Source: CAVQRC01 sp963715045
Lineage (GTDB): Bacteria > Planctomycetota > Planctomycetia > Pirellulales > Lacipirellulaceae
Assembly (NCBI GenBank): GCA_963715045.1
Contig: CAVQRC010000003.1
Location: 248,001 to 312,000, forward strand
Reading direction: 5' to 3'
DNA: 64,000 nucleotides
The notes below the pieces were generated by a model that saw only the letters and a list, made by a program, of their open reading frames with translations, had not been told where the DNA came from and ran no database searches. The stretch's first letter is position 1, and the number at the start of each line of letters is the position of its first letter. Below, in pieces: positions 35,143-45,198 of the stretch. The translations under genes were made by a program, and so were the position numbers.

Positions 35143-35775
35143 CTAAAGCATCCCGAAATCCATGAGTGTCGTCTCTTCGTCCAGGGCTTCGTCTTCGTCC
35201 GAAATGACGATCTGCTGGAGGGTGAGGAACTCGACGGTTGTCGAATTACCCACGGCCAGATAGGTGTGTCCATCTTCGCCGCAAAGCAGGAATCCGGCAT
35301 CGGCTTCGAGCCCTCCGCGGTAGCTGTAAGGGAATCTGTAAATCGCACCGGCTGCGAGCTGCTCATCGAGAAGCGTCGTGTCGTCCTCGGTCTCGAGGGC
35401 ATAGACCAGGCGAATGTCGTGGCTCAAGTAGTCATCGATCGCCGCGACGTCGGCGAGTTCGATCGGGGCCACGAAGGAAGAAGGAACGGGCCGGATCTCG
35501 TTGCCTTCCAGATCGACCGGGGTGAGCGATGTCTTGGGGGCCCACTCTCCCGAAGCAGTCAGGTAGCCGATTGCCGTGCCGCCACGTCCCACGATGGTGT
35601 GCCCGTCGTCGGCAAGCGTGGCCAATTCACACGGCCGATCCTGTTCGTCAAGCACCTCGACTTCCTTGTAGCCATACAGCTTGGCGCGATCGACCTTCGT
35701 CAGCGTGAACGCATACTGCTGCTCACCAAGGCGAAAGACGAGTTGTTTGGCCACAGTAGGGTCCTCTGCTAGCAT
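35143..35775 (-). CDS. hypothetical conserved-looking cytoplasmic protein
   Basis: 210 residues, starting at ATG 35775 or GTG 35754 (the latter has GAGG in front). The protein is acidic with a mixed alpha/beta pattern (LVFRLGEQQYAFTLTKVDR, YGYKEVEVLDEQDRPCELA, IGYLTASGEWAPKTS). It ends in an acidic tail with DFGML. No signal peptide or membrane helix. It pairs with the gene at 34571-35110 downstream. I do not recognise a functional family. Confidence 0.65.
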   Translation of the reverse strand: MLAEDPTVAKQLVFRLGEQQYAFTLTKVDRAKLYGYKEVEVLDEQDRPCELATLADDGHTIVGRGGTAIGYLTASGEWAPKTSLTPVDLEGNEIRPVPSSFVAPIELADVAAIDDYLSHDIRLVYALETEDDTTLLDEQLAAGAIYRFPYSYRGGLEADAGFLLCGEDGHTYLAVGNSTTVEFLTLQQIVISDEDEALDEETTLMDFGML

Positions 35776-35962
35776 CAGTCGTCGCGGCGTATTGTAGCGG
35801 ACTGGGTGCTAGCAGTAACGGATTCGCGAGGGTGAAGAACGGCTGCATCGCAAGCATGCGTTGCAAAGAACTTCGCTGCCCGCGGAGCGGCGAGAATCTC
35901 ACCCCGCTTTCGGAGCGATTGTTCCGGTTAGATCGAATCGAGAGATTCGCCGCAGGCGGCCA

Positions 35963-37414
35963 CTACGCCAGAATTGCGTCAACCGGGCGATGCCCTTCGA
36001 CCCCGGTCAGACGGACATCGAGGCCCTGGTACTTGACGCTGAGCCGCTGGTCGTCGAGGCCCAGGCACGCGAGGATCGTGGCATTGAGTTCGTTCACGTG
36101 CACCGGCTTGTCGGCAATGTTATAGCTGAAATCGTCGGTCGTGCCGTACACGATCCCGGGGCGGACACCGCCGCCGGCGAGCCACACGCTGAAACATCGC
36201 GGATGATGGTCGCGGCCGTAGTTCGACTCTGTCAGCTTTCCCTGCGAAAAGACCGTGCGGCCAAACTCGCCACCCCAGATCACCAGGGTGTCGTCGAGCA
36301 GGCCCCGTTGGCGAAGATCTTCGATCAATGCTCCCGACGGCTGGTCGGTATCGCGACATTGCCTGGTGATGTGGTCGGGCAGATTGTCGTGGTGATCCCA
36401 GCCCATGTGGTAGAGCTGGACGAACCGCACGTCGCGCTCGATCAGCCGCCGGGCGAGCAGACAGTTGCGGGCGAAACTCCCTGGCGTGTTCACGTCCGGA
36501 CCATAGCGATCGACAACGTGTTTCGGCTCGCCCGCGATGTCGGTCATCTCGGGAACTGCGGTCTGCATGCGAAAGGCCAGTTCGTACTGCTCGATCCGCG
36601 TGAGAATCTCGGGGTCACCGGCCGCTGCGAACTTCCGAGCATTGAGCGTACGCAGATCGTCGAGCATCTCCCGCGCGAGCACGCGGCTGCGGCCGCCCGG
36701 CGATTCGAGGTACAGCACCGGCTCGCCGCCGCTACGGATCTTGACGCCCTGGAAACGCGACGGCAGCATCCCACTTCCCCACAGCCGGTCGTAGAGCGGC
36801 TGGTTGGCGGTGCGGCCAGTGCCGCGCGAAACCATCACGACGAACGTGGGAAGGTCGCGGTTCGCCGAGCCGAGCCCGTACGCCACCCAGGCGCCCATGC
36901 TCGGCCGGCCCGCAAGCTGAGAGCCGGTCTGGCAGAACGTGATGGCCGGGTCATGGTTGATCGCTTCGGTGTGCATCGAGCGAATCAAGCACAACTCATC
37001 GGCGACGCGGGCCGTGTGCGGAAGCAGATTGCTGAGCCACATCCCGCTCTGTCCGTGCTGCGAGAACTTGAACATCGAAGACGCGATCGGAAACGCACTT
37101 TGCCCCGACGTCATCGTCGTCAGTCGCTGGCCCATGCGTACCGAGTCGGGAAGCTCCTGGTTCTGCATTCGCACGAGGTCGGGCTTGTAATCGAATAATT
37201 CGATCTGCGAGGGAGCTCCCGACTGAAACAGATAGATCACCCGCTTCGCGGCTGGGAGACGATGCGGTCCGGCGGTGGTCTTGGCTTGCGTTGGCGACGC
37301 AGCAAGTTGCGACAGGGCCGTGGCACCGAGGGCGGTGCGGGCGAGGCTCACGCCGGTGCCGTGCAAAAACATTCGGCGGTTCAGCGCTTGGGCGTATTCG
37401 AGCGGGGTTCGCAT
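35963..37414 (-). CDS. DUF1501 sulfatase-like protein with Tat signal
   Basis: 483 residues beginning with a Tat-type signal (NRRMFLHGTG, hydrophobic core). DUF1501 proteins belong to the alkaline phosphatase-like superfamily. Landmarks include IYLFQSGAPSQIELFDYKP, AGRPSMGAWVAYGLG, FVQLYHMGWDHH, LVIWGGEFGRT and SNYGRDHHPRCFSVWLAGGG, the last with metal-binding His/Asp residues. The gene starts 5 bases after the stop of the PSD1 gene, so the two form one operon, the usual arrangement in planctomycetes. The substrate is unknown; a polysaccharide-related role is inferred. Confidence 0.92.
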   Translation of the reverse strand: MRTPLEYAQALNRRMFLHGTGVSLARTALGATALSQLAASPTQAKTTAGPHRLPAAKRVIYLFQSGAPSQIELFDYKPDLVRMQNQELPDSVRMGQRLTTMTSGQSAFPIASSMFKFSQHGQSGMWLSNLLPHTARVADELCLIRSMHTEAINHDPAITFCQTGSQLAGRPSMGAWVAYGLGSANRDLPTFVVMVSRGTGRTANQPLYDRLWGSGMLPSRFQGVKIRSGGEPVLYLESPGGRSRVLAREMLDDLRTLNARKFAAAGDPEILTRIEQYELAFRMQTAVPEMTDIAGEPKHVVDRYGPDVNTPGSFARNCLLARRLIERDVRFVQLYHMGWDHHDNLPDHITRQCRDTDQPSGALIEDLRQRGLLDDTLVIWGGEFGRTVFSQGKLTESNYGRDHHPRCFSVWLAGGGVRPGIVYGTTDDFSYNIADKPVHVNELNATILACLGLDDQRLSVKYQGLDVRLTGVEGHRPVDAILA

Positions 37415-37419
37415 CGGGG

Positions 37420-39844
37420 CTATTCTTTGGTGATCGTTTCGTCGAGATTGAGGATCACGGCGGCCACGCTCGCATAGGCCGCGTGCTCCGCCTTGTCAGC
37501 CGCCGCGTCCACCGGCGACTCGCCGTGCGAAAGCAACGTGTCGGCCGCCTCCTCGTCGGCCTGCAACAACGCGAGGTATCGCCGGTAGCCGGATTGGAGC
37601 GTTGCCAGTTCGCTCGGCCGCGGATGCCGGGCGGTCGCCAGCCGAAACGCCAATGCGATTCGTTCGGCCGGCCCGGGCCCGGCCTCGTTGAGCATCCTCG
37701 TGGCGAGGTGCCGGGCCGCTTCGACATACGTGACGTCGTTGAGCAATGCGAGCGACTGCAACGGCGTGTTCGTCCGTGCCCGTTTCACCCAGCACATCTC
37801 GAACGAAGGCGCGTCGAAAGTCGTCAGCGTGGGGTGCGGAACCGTTCGCTTGCGGTTCGTGTAAAGGCTGCGTCGATAGAGTTCTGCTCCCTGGTCCTGC
37901 ACATAGGGTCCCTGGCTCGCCCCGCCCGCGAGCTCTTCCCACAATCCGGCCGGCTGGTATGGCTTCCTGCTCGGTCCGCCGAGCCGCGGGTTGAGAAGTC
38001 CGCTGATCGCCAACGCATTGTCGCGGATGATTTCGGCTTGCAACCGAAATCGGGGGCCGCGGGCGAGGAGTCGGTTGTGCGGATCGATGGCGACCAGGTT
38101 CTTGCCGTTGACCATTCGCGTATCGGACGACTGCCGGTACGTGGCCGACATCACGATCCGCTTCTGAACCGCCTTCAGGTCCCAGCCCCCCGCCACGAAT
38201 TCGGCCGCCAGCCAGTCCAGCAGCTCGGGATGGGTCGGTGGGGTACCCTGCGTGCCGAAATTCTCCGACGTCTGCACGAGCCCCTCGCCGAAGAACTTCT
38301 GCCACAACCGGTTGACCGCTACCCGGGCCGTGAGCGGATTCGCCGGATCGACGAGCCAGCGGGCCAGACCGAGCCGGTTACGCGGGACGCCGTCGGGCAG
38401 CGTCGGCAGGAATGCCGGTACGCCCGGCTCGATCACTTTGGACGTATCGGGCGCATCGTAGCGGCCACGCTGTCAGCACGTAGGTTTCCCGGGGAATTTC
38501 CATCTCCTTCATGACCATCACACTCGGGATCTGTTTCTCCAGCTCCTGCTCCGCCTTCTTGAGTTTTTCGAGTTCTGCCTGAGCGTCCGCGAGTCGCGCG
38601 CTTTCTGCGGGATCTTCGCCCCCACCCGTCGACGCTTCCGCATTCTCTTGCAGTTCGCCGATCCGTTTCTCCGCGGCCTCGATCGCCGAAATGAGTTCAT
38701 GCTGCCGGGCCGTGTCGCCTGGCGTTGGCAGCTGGATCAGCGGCGGCACATTGCCCCGCGTCTCGATGTATGCACCCTTCTCGTCGAGCGTGTTGAAGAA
38801 CGCCAGAAATGCATAGAAGTCTTCGTGCGTGATCGGATCGTACTTGTGGGAGTGGCACCGTGCGCAGCCAACCGTGAGACCCAGAAAGACCGTCGATGTC
38901 GTCTCGACACGATCGACGGCGTTTTCGATCCGCCATTCTTCCTCGATCGATCCACCTTCGGTGACCGTTCGATTGTTGCGGTTGAAGCCGGTTGCAATTC
39001 GCGAGGAGAGCGTCGCGTCGGGAAGCAGATCGCCGGCAATCTGCTCGACCACAAAGCGATCGTACGGCATGTTTTCGTTGAACGCGTTAATGACCCAGTC
39101 CCGCCAGGGCCACATACTGCGGCCGAAATCGTTCTGATAGCCGTTGCTGTCGGCGAAGCGGGCCGCGTCGAGCCAGTCCATCGCCATTCGCTCGCCGTAG
39201 TGATCCGATTCGAGCAGTCGGTCGACGAGCCGCTCGTATGCCTCGGGCGACGGGTCGCCGACAAACGCGTCGATCTCGGCGAGCGTCGGCGGAAGGCCGA
39301 TCAGGTCGAGAGAGAGGCGTCTTATCAACGTCTCGGGCGACGCCTCGGGCGAGGGGCTCAGGCCGGCCGCTTCGATTTCGCGGAGCACGAAGCGATCGAG
39401 GTCTCTGCGGACCCACTGCGGGTCTTCGACGTCGGGCGGGTCAGGTCGCATCACCGGTTCGAAGGCCCAGTGTTGTTGCCAGCGGGCACCCTGAGCGATC
39501 CATTCGCGGAGTGTTGCGCGTTCTTCGTCGGTGAGTTGTTTGGGTGCGTCGGGCGGCGGCATCCGCTGGTCGGCGTCCGTCGCATCGATCCGTTCGATCA
39601 ACTCACTCTCTTCAGGATCGCCGGGCTGAATTACATGACCGAGGGCTTCTGCTTCGAGGTCGAGCCGCAGCCCGGCCTTGCGATGCGATTCGTCGGGACC
39701 GTGACAGGCGAAACACTTGTCGGCCAGAATCGGACGGACGTCGCGATTGAACGTCACGGCATTGTCGTCAGTGGCGGCGGCAAGGGCAGCGGCCAGATTG
39801 ACGAGCAGGGCGGCTGTCGCGGCAGGAAAAAGCGTGTCTCTCAT
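37420..39844 (-). CDS. PSD1/DUF1549-DUF1553 cytochrome-type protein, one frameshift
   Basis: A signal peptide starts at ATG 39844. A planctomycete cytochrome C (PSCyt1) segment follows with the haem motif CFACHG, then PSCyt2/DUF1549 (HYGERMAMDWLDAARFADS, VGCARCHSHKYDPI with CARCH). Next comes a coiled-coil linker (VMVMKEMEIPRETYVL) and the PSD1/DUF1553 domain (RNRLGLARWLVDPANPLTARV, PTHPELLDWLAAEF). One extra base near 38470 shifts the frame after ETYVL; removal gives 807 codons plus stop. Such proteins are secreted haem proteins found with DUF1501 partners, here the next gene. Confidence 0.9.
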
Positions 39845-39932
39845 GCGATACAGTGTGTCGCCCCGCGTCGCCGCGTGCCAGTGGGGGAGGGTTAGTGGGC
39901 ACACAATCGGACAGCTCCGGGGGCTCCGGATA

Positions 39933-41533
39933 TTACTCATCCGAAGCCACCTGCATCTCTTCGACGATGGCTTTGAACGCCAATTGCATGGGCTGGCCAG
40001 TACGCCGATCCATCTGAGACACCTTCCCGACGTAGACCTTGCCCCGCTCCGCCTGCAATACGACCGGTTGTTGCCCCCGGGCCATTCCCGGCTGTTGATT
40101 CACGGGCGGTGGTAGTTCGTCCTTCAAGCCGTCGATGTCGTAGAGTTCCAGGTTCTTGTATACGAGCAACGGGGCGATGTCGGCGTTCTGGTCGGCCTCG
40201 ACGATGCGGACCCAGGTTGCCGCCTGGTCGGGACGACCGAAAAACTGGCTCTGCACGTGCAGCGACAACTGATCTTTTACCTGTACCAGGCGAAGCCATT
40301 GCAGGACTTGGGCGTTCTGGTTGGGGGCGGCGGTCTCCAGGACCGTTTCGCCCGCGTCGAGCTCGCCGTTGAGATTGGCGGCCGTCGAGGCCCACGTGAC
40401 GCGTACGGTCGCTTTGACGAGCGGGTAGAGCGTCACCGTCACTTCGTCAGGGTTGGCGGCTTCCAACGTGACCTGACCACTCTCGTCTTTGTAGTCCTCC
40501 GCCGACACCTGATAGGAATACTGCATCGGATAGTTCAGTAGTTTACCCCGCCCGTCCGCTCCCGATTTCGTGGATAGTGAATCGCTGTTGCCGCCCCGGT
40601 TCTGCACCGGTCGCAGGTTGATATTTGCATCGACGAGCGGTTCGCCGTCCGACGAAACGATCCGCGCGAGGAAGGGTACCTTGTCACCCTCGTTATAACG
40701 ATGGACGACGAACCTATGGACGTCGATGACATCGCGGGGAACGGAAGAGAACTGGAACTCTTTCGATTTCAGGCCGGGTTGGGCAATTTTCAATCGGCAG
40801 GCCTGGCCGGAGTTATTTCCCTGATCCTTGTAGGCGAACAAGAAGTACCCATCGTCAAAGGACTCAGTCGTTCCCTGATATCCGGGGTCGCTGATGCTGA
40901 ACGCCGAGGCATCGATCGCCTTATCGTTTTGATCGACGACTCGAAAGACGGCCATCATCCAGCGTTCTCTTGAATTAAGAGGGAATCCGTCGGCCTTCGC
41001 TTCGTTGAAGGCGTCGATCCGCTGGATGAGCCCATGGGGGAGCACTTCCAGCTGGATACGGCGATCAATGCGGGCGGCGAGCTTGTCGACCATCCCGGGA
41101 AACGCTTTGGCAATCTCATCCCGCCGCGGCTCGAGCACTTCCCTGGCCGCCGTTCCGTGTCCGGCGTCGGCCAGGCTGCTGGCATACCAGTACGCCACAT
41201 GCGGGTCGTCGGGTGCGAGTTGGGCCGCCTCGGTGAGCAGCCCGATAACCCCTTCACCCTCGTCATGGAGCAAACTGGCCTCGAGCGCCATCGTCAGCAG
41301 GTGGCGGGCCCGGCGTCCCGCCCGGATTCGACCGACGTGATCAGGGTGACATCGGCGAGCGGAATGCGGACGATGTCGTCGTTCATGGTCACGATCAAGA
41401 CGTCGCCATCGAGCGAGACATCGCCGACGACTACGGTGCCCGATTTGAGCGTCACCTGCTGGTCGGCCGAGAGATCCCGCGGGCAGGCGAGCAGGACGAG
41501 TCCACACAGCAGAAGATAGCTGAGATGTCGCAT
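39933..41533 (-). CDS. large secreted protein, one base missing near 41310
   Basis: The signal peptide begins at ATG 41533 (MRHLSYLLLCGLVLLACP). An N-terminal beta segment (SGTVVVGDVSLDGDVLIV) resembles the start of the partial gene at the left edge. The frame then breaks: restoring one base near 41310 joins it to the remaining 460 or so residues, 533 in all. The middle contains a TPR-like helix pair (APDDPHVAYWYASSLADAGH), and the C-terminal half is beta-rich with Asn/Asp/Gln. Its neighbours are the PSD1 operon downstream. The function is unknown. Confidence 0.75.
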
Positions 41534-41836
41534 GGGTACCCCTGACATAACGTATGGCCTTTACTGGAGAGTGTTTCGGCGTCTAAGTGACAGCGATGAT
41601 TTTCAGTCCGCGGTGCGCGTGATTGCAGTCTCGCGCAACAGAGGAGAATTCGATCTCGTGTCAACGATCAGGCAGCGTCAAGCAAGGCGTCTCCCGGGTG
41701 TACCGGATCCAGTTTTGCGACCTGGGCTCCGAGGTCAAGTGAGTGCCCGTCTGCCGTGGCATCCCGGGCGGCGAGTGATTGAGCGCGGCGTCGTCAGCCT
41801 TGGGTTGTCTGGATGGCCATGGTGGCTCATGACTTC

Positions 41837-41887
41837 GGACACTCTCGGCGAGAGTGTCCCACCCGTGGGTCACACTTGCCAAGTGTG
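41837..41887 (+). other. two near-perfect odd-length palindromes
   Basis: GGACACTCTCG and CGAGAGTGTCC flank one central base (41837-41859). CACACTTG and CAAGTGTG flank another (41871-41887). Both belong to the five-member hairpin family that also occurs at 41984, 44885 and 45199. They lie in the 476-bp spacer 41534-42009, which otherwise shows nothing recognisable. Confidence 0.75.
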
Positions 41888-41983
41888 ACAGAACCACCAG
41901 GCGACCTCCGCCTATCAGCAACGCAAGAGCCCTCCAAGGTCACGGCAGCGTCAATCCCTGGGCCGCGGCTGGCCCCGGTGTCC

Positions 41984-42004
41984 GTCACTCTCGGCGAGAG
42001 TGAC
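41984..42004 (-). terminator. hairpin after the TPR gene, possible terminator
   Basis: GTCACTCTCG and CGAGAGTGAC pair perfectly around a single base, directly 3' of the stop codon of the TPR membrane protein gene (minus strand, end 42010). There is no T-run, so the terminator role is inferred from position only. Confidence 0.5.
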
Positions 42005-42009
42005 CCACT

Positions 42010-44082
42010 TTACATGCCCAGGTAGGCCGCGACTTCGGGGGACGGGGAGCGACCGAGTTGCTCCGCGCGGACGATCCGTGCCCGGGCATCTTCGAGCCGG
42101 CCAAGCTGCAGATACGCGAGGCCCAGATTGTAGGTCGCGTCCGCGTTGTCGGGCTGCAGTTCGAGGGATCTCCGATAGATCTTGACGGCGGCCTGGATGT
42201 CCTGTCGCTGAAACAGGACCGCTCCCAGATTGTTGTAGGCTTCCGGCAACTCCGGCGCGAGTGCAATGGCCCGGCGATAGGCGGATTCAGCTTCGGCAAG
42301 ATCCCCTGCCGCAACCGCCAGGTTCCCGCGTTGAAAATGGCCGAGGGCGTGATCGGGCTGGAGTTCGAGAGTACGAGCGATGGACTGGCGTGCCGCCTCG
42401 ACGTTGCCGGCCTGCAATTGAACAACGGCGAGTTCGTAAACGGCGGTCGCAGACTGCGGGTCCAATTCAGTCGCCCGGGTGTGCGAGGCGATCGAGTCGG
42501 CGAGCTTTCCGGCACGTGCCTGCATGCGGCCCAGATCGGTCCACAACTGCTGCGACCCAGCCTGCAACTGGGCCGCTGTTCGCATCGCCACGATCGCTTG
42601 GTTCACCTTGCCAACTCCTTCCCACGCGCGGGCCAGGTTGTGGTGGCTCTGCCACTCGCCGGGCCGCAACTCCACGGCGCGGCGTAATGGTTCGATCGCT
42701 GCCTGAAAGTCGCCGGCGGCGAGTAGAGCCGTGCCCAGGTCAGCGTGGGCGGCGTGCCATCGCGGCCGCAGGCGCACGGCCTGACGGGCAACTTCGATGG
42801 CTTTGGCTGTGTCGCCTGCCTGCAGCGCCTGCCGGCTGAGCTGTGCCTGCAGTTCAGGCAGGTCAGGCGTCCAGGTCGCCAGAGCTGCCAGCAATTCCTG
42901 TTGCCGAGCGTTCGACGCACGCGCGTTGGTACGCTCGACCGCGAACAACCCGCCCATCAACAGCACGAGCATTCCAAACCGCCCCGCATGCACGAAAGCA
43001 GGAATCAGGCTGCCCTCGACGGCCCCGTCGACCGCAATATCCAGATTCACTTGCGTCTTCTTCTCCCGCACTTTCCAGATGAAGCCGTCGTAGTAAAAGT
43101 GCAGCAGCGTCGAAGTGCTGATCGTGACGAGCAGTGCCGTCTGCAGCGCCGGATTCTCGACCGCTCCGCCGAAAAAGCGGATACAGCCGAAGGAGAGAAT
43201 CGCGGCGAGATACACGCCCACAAATACCCAGCGGTCCTGAAACAGAAAGCCCAGCGGACCGAATCGCGCTCCGGCCCGCTCCGCAAGTCGCCGGTTATAG
43301 GTCCACACGATGGCGTAGTACTGCACCGCGTGAAAGATCTCGAACATCGCGATCCCGATCAGCAGGTTGGTTGTCGCCGCACCACTGATCCAGTACAACC
43401 CGCCCGTGCTCATGGCAAGCAACAGTTTCGTCCTGCTCACTCCCTGGCTCGACCGCACTTTGCGACGAAGGTTGAGTCCATAGGCGACCGTGACCAGAAC
43501 GGTCGCGGCCGCCACCGCGATCCGGGTCCATTGCAGCCAAAGTGATGAGAACGTGGGGATTCCGCTCTGCCACAGGGCACCCATCACGCCGTAGACCCGG
43601 GCGTCGCTGAACACCATCCCGATCGAGAACATCATCACGCACAACCAGAAGTCCAGCCGTGCCGTCAGGGGATCGTTGTCGCCCCGCTTCAAGTCGTAGA
43701 TCCGCATCAGCCCGTACGTCTGCATCAGACCATGCCAGGTTCCCCACAACAGCAGAACGAGCATCAAGCCATGCAGGCCGTTGGCTACGAACAGATACGA
43801 GATGGCGAGAAACGCCGGTGGGGCGAGGAGGAATCGCCAGCGAAACCGCTGGAACAGTTCGCGGTCGCCGTAACAACGCATGAAGCCTGGCAAGTGATGG
43901 CCCAACGATGCAAACGAGGCCACTACCAGGTCGACCTGTTCAGGAGTCGCCAGCCGCCGCGATACGATCCATACGATCGGCACAATCGCAATCGGAGTCG
44001 CGACCAACCAGGTCATGTCCCAGGTCGGCGAGATAATCCACGCAGAGCGGGGCCTTTCGACGCTGGCTGCGGATGTGCTCAT
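42010..44082 (-). CDS. polytopic membrane protein with C-terminal TPR domain
   Basis: 690 residues from ATG 44082. The first 390 or so residues hold about ten membrane helices with several His/Trp-rich motifs (GHHLPGFMRCYGD, LWGTWHGLMQTYG, FHAVQYYAIVW). The rest, from about 410, is a periplasmic or cytoplasmic TPR solenoid of seven or more repeats (HAALADLGTALLAAGDFQAA type; AYNNLGAVLFQRQDIQAAVK; TYNLGLAYLQLGRLEDAR). It resembles planctomycete TPR membrane proteins of unknown role. The HMA lipoprotein gene upstream points the same way, 314 bp away, with a terminator between them, so it is probably not co-transcribed. Confidence 0.7.
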   Translation of the reverse strand: MSTSAASVERPRSAWIISPTWDMTWLVATPIAIVPIVWIVSRRLATPEQVDLVVASFASLGHHLPGFMRCYGDRELFQRFRWRFLLAPPAFLAISYLFVANGLHGLMLVLLLWGTWHGLMQTYGLMRIYDLKRGDNDPLTARLDFWLCVMMFSIGMVFSDARVYGVMGALWQSGIPTFSSLWLQWTRIAVAAATVLVTVAYGLNLRRKVRSSQGVSRTKLLLAMSTGGLYWISGAATTNLLIGIAMFEIFHAVQYYAIVWTYNRRLAERAGARFGPLGFLFQDRWVFVGVYLAAILSFGCIRFFGGAVENPALQTALLVTISTSTLLHFYYDGFIWKVREKKTQVNLDIAVDGAVEGSLIPAFVHAGRFGMLVLLMGGLFAVERTNARASNARQQELLAALATWTPDLPELQAQLSRQALQAGDTAKAIEVARQAVRLRPRWHAAHADLGTALLAAGDFQAAIEPLRRAVELRPGEWQSHHNLARAWEGVGKVNQAIVAMRTAAQLQAGSQQLWTDLGRMQARAGKLADSIASHTRATELDPQSATAVYELAVVQLQAGNVEAARQSIARTLELQPDHALGHFQRGNLAVAAGDLAEAESAYRRAIALAPELPEAYNNLGAVLFQRQDIQAAVKIYRRSLELQPDNADATYNLGLAYLQLGRLEDARARIVRAEQLGRSPSPEVAAYLGM

Positions 44083-44235
44083 GATCCAATGCGTTGCGGG
44101 TCGGTGGGGACGTAACACCTATCCGGAAAACGTCGCGGTGCATTTCCCAGAGCTGGGAAATCGGGGCGCCGACGCTGTTTGTGGATGGGCTCTGAATCCT
44201 CAATGCTACCTTTCCGGCGGTTGGTGAACAAAAAC

Positions 44236-44262
44236 GGCCCGCTGGCGTTTCGCCAGCGGGCC
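44236..44262 (-). terminator. intrinsic terminator of the HMA lipoprotein gene
   Basis: On the minus strand a perfect 12-bp stem (GGCCCGCTGGCG with CGCCAGCGGGCC) with a 3-base loop is followed by G then five T residues. It lies about 135 bases after the stop codon of the gene at 44397-44756. Confidence 0.88.
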
Positions 44263-44396
44263 GGGGTCCGGGGGAGGCACCATAGAACGCCCTGAAGAAC
44301 CAGGTCGGGTTCTTACGACGGTAGCAGTAGCGCTTGCTCGGCGGGCTCAACAGACCATTGCATCGCAAGCGTGGCCACTGCGAGACCGTCAGGGGC

Positions 44397-44756
44397 TCAC
44401 TGGACGGTCTCCGACTTCTCAATCTTGTAGTCGGCCAGATGTGCGTTCGTCTCGGCGAACTGGGCCAACAGAGCCTGGTAATCGGTATCCGGTTTCGTGA
44501 CCTTGAAAGAAGCGACTTTCGCTACCGGATCGGTTTGAATATCGACGACGCCGTCGATCTTTTCCAAGTCGCGTCGGACCGACGCGGCACAACCGCCTCA
44601 CACCATGTTGGGGACGCTGAGCGACACCAGGGTCGCCTCGGTCGTCCCGCCGGCGGCTGGTGTGTCGGGCGACGACGAGACTTCGGTCTCGGTGCCTCCC
44701 TGGCACCCGATCGCCGCCAGGCCCGTGGCCAGGCTCAGGATCAGAGCTTTTCTCAT
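44397..44756 (-). CDS. HMA-domain lipoprotein with in-frame UGA, probable selenoprotein
   Basis: Reading through one TGA gives 119 residues. ATG 44756 has GAGGA eight bases before it. Residues 1-18 are a lipoprotein signal (LATGLAAIGC), then a Ser/Thr/Pro linker. The HMA fold follows with SLSVPNMVUGGCAASVRRD, where U is the TGA at 44600-44598. It occupies the first Cys of the metal-binding M-x-C-x-x-C; the second Cys is present. The rest is typical HMA (KIDGVVDIQTDPVAKVASFKV) to a normal TGA at 44399. Both sides lie in one frame, so the TGA is not a frameshift artefact. A hairpin resembling a SECIS follows (see 44570-44586). A TGC-to-TGA error remains possible. Confidence 0.72.
44570..44586 (-). 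promoter_or_regulatory. bacterial SECIS-like hairpin
   Basis: On the minus strand CGCGTC and GACGCG form six perfect pairs around a GGTCC loop. The loop begins 18 bases after the TGA. The E. coli fdhF SECIS has its GGUCU loop at nearly the same distance. The presence of a G pair at the start of the loop and the right distance support UGA recoding to selenocysteine by SelB. Confidence 0.6.
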
Positions 44757-44884
44757 GTCAAATTCCTCGGGATGTGAAGAAACACGACGCTTTACTCATG
44801 CAGTGTCTCTTATGTGGGTCCTGGAGGACAAGAGGATCGAGCAAGTTTCGCGGAGGCCCTCCTGATTTCTAGGCCCCAAGGTGG

Positions 44885-44905
44885 GTCACTCTCGCCGAGA
44901 GTGAC
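44885..44905 (+). other. near-perfect palindrome, member of hairpin family
   Basis: GTCACTCTCG and CGAGAGTGAC flank one C. It is the same hairpin sequence as at 41984-42004, with flanking GTGGGT. It lies about 130 bp upstream of the HMA lipoprotein start, so it may sit in that gene's leader or upstream region. Confidence 0.75.
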
Positions 44906-45040
44906 GGGTGCCTGGGTCGGCCGTGGCCTGCGGGTTGACGTTGGCGTGACGTTGGTCGGCTCTGGCGTTGCTGGTGGGCCGTGGTGGCGGGTGCAGGAAC
45001 GGGGTTGGTTACGTCGCTGCAGCGGCCCGGCTCTGAATAA

Positions 45041-45172
45041 GTAAGGACTAATGACTAAGGAATTCCCAATGACGAATTCCCAACACCGACGCACCGGCGG
45101 CAGCGACAACCGACCTCGGGCAAATCGCTGAGGAACTGCTGCAAGAGGCCAGACCTCCGCAACTGCGTTCCT
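45041..45172 (-). repeat. dispersed mosaic intergenic element, copy B
   Basis: Read on the minus strand it contains GGAACGCAGTTGCGG (45172-45158), then after about 74 bases GTTGGGAATTCGTCATTGGG and AATTCCTTAGTCATTAGTCC. The order matches copy A at 2758-2866, but the gap between modules is longer. The rest of the 470-bp spacer between the HMA gene and the DUF1501 gene holds hairpins 44885 and 45199 and no gene. Confidence 0.6.
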
Positions 45173-45198
45173 GCACCCCGTGGTGGCTTGGTGGTTCC

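Noticed and set aside
44397..44756. HMA gene as ordinary pseudogene with nonsense mutation
   Set aside because: A random stop falling exactly on a metal-binding Cys and followed by a SECIS-like hairpin at the right distance is less likely than recoding. It cannot be excluded without reads.
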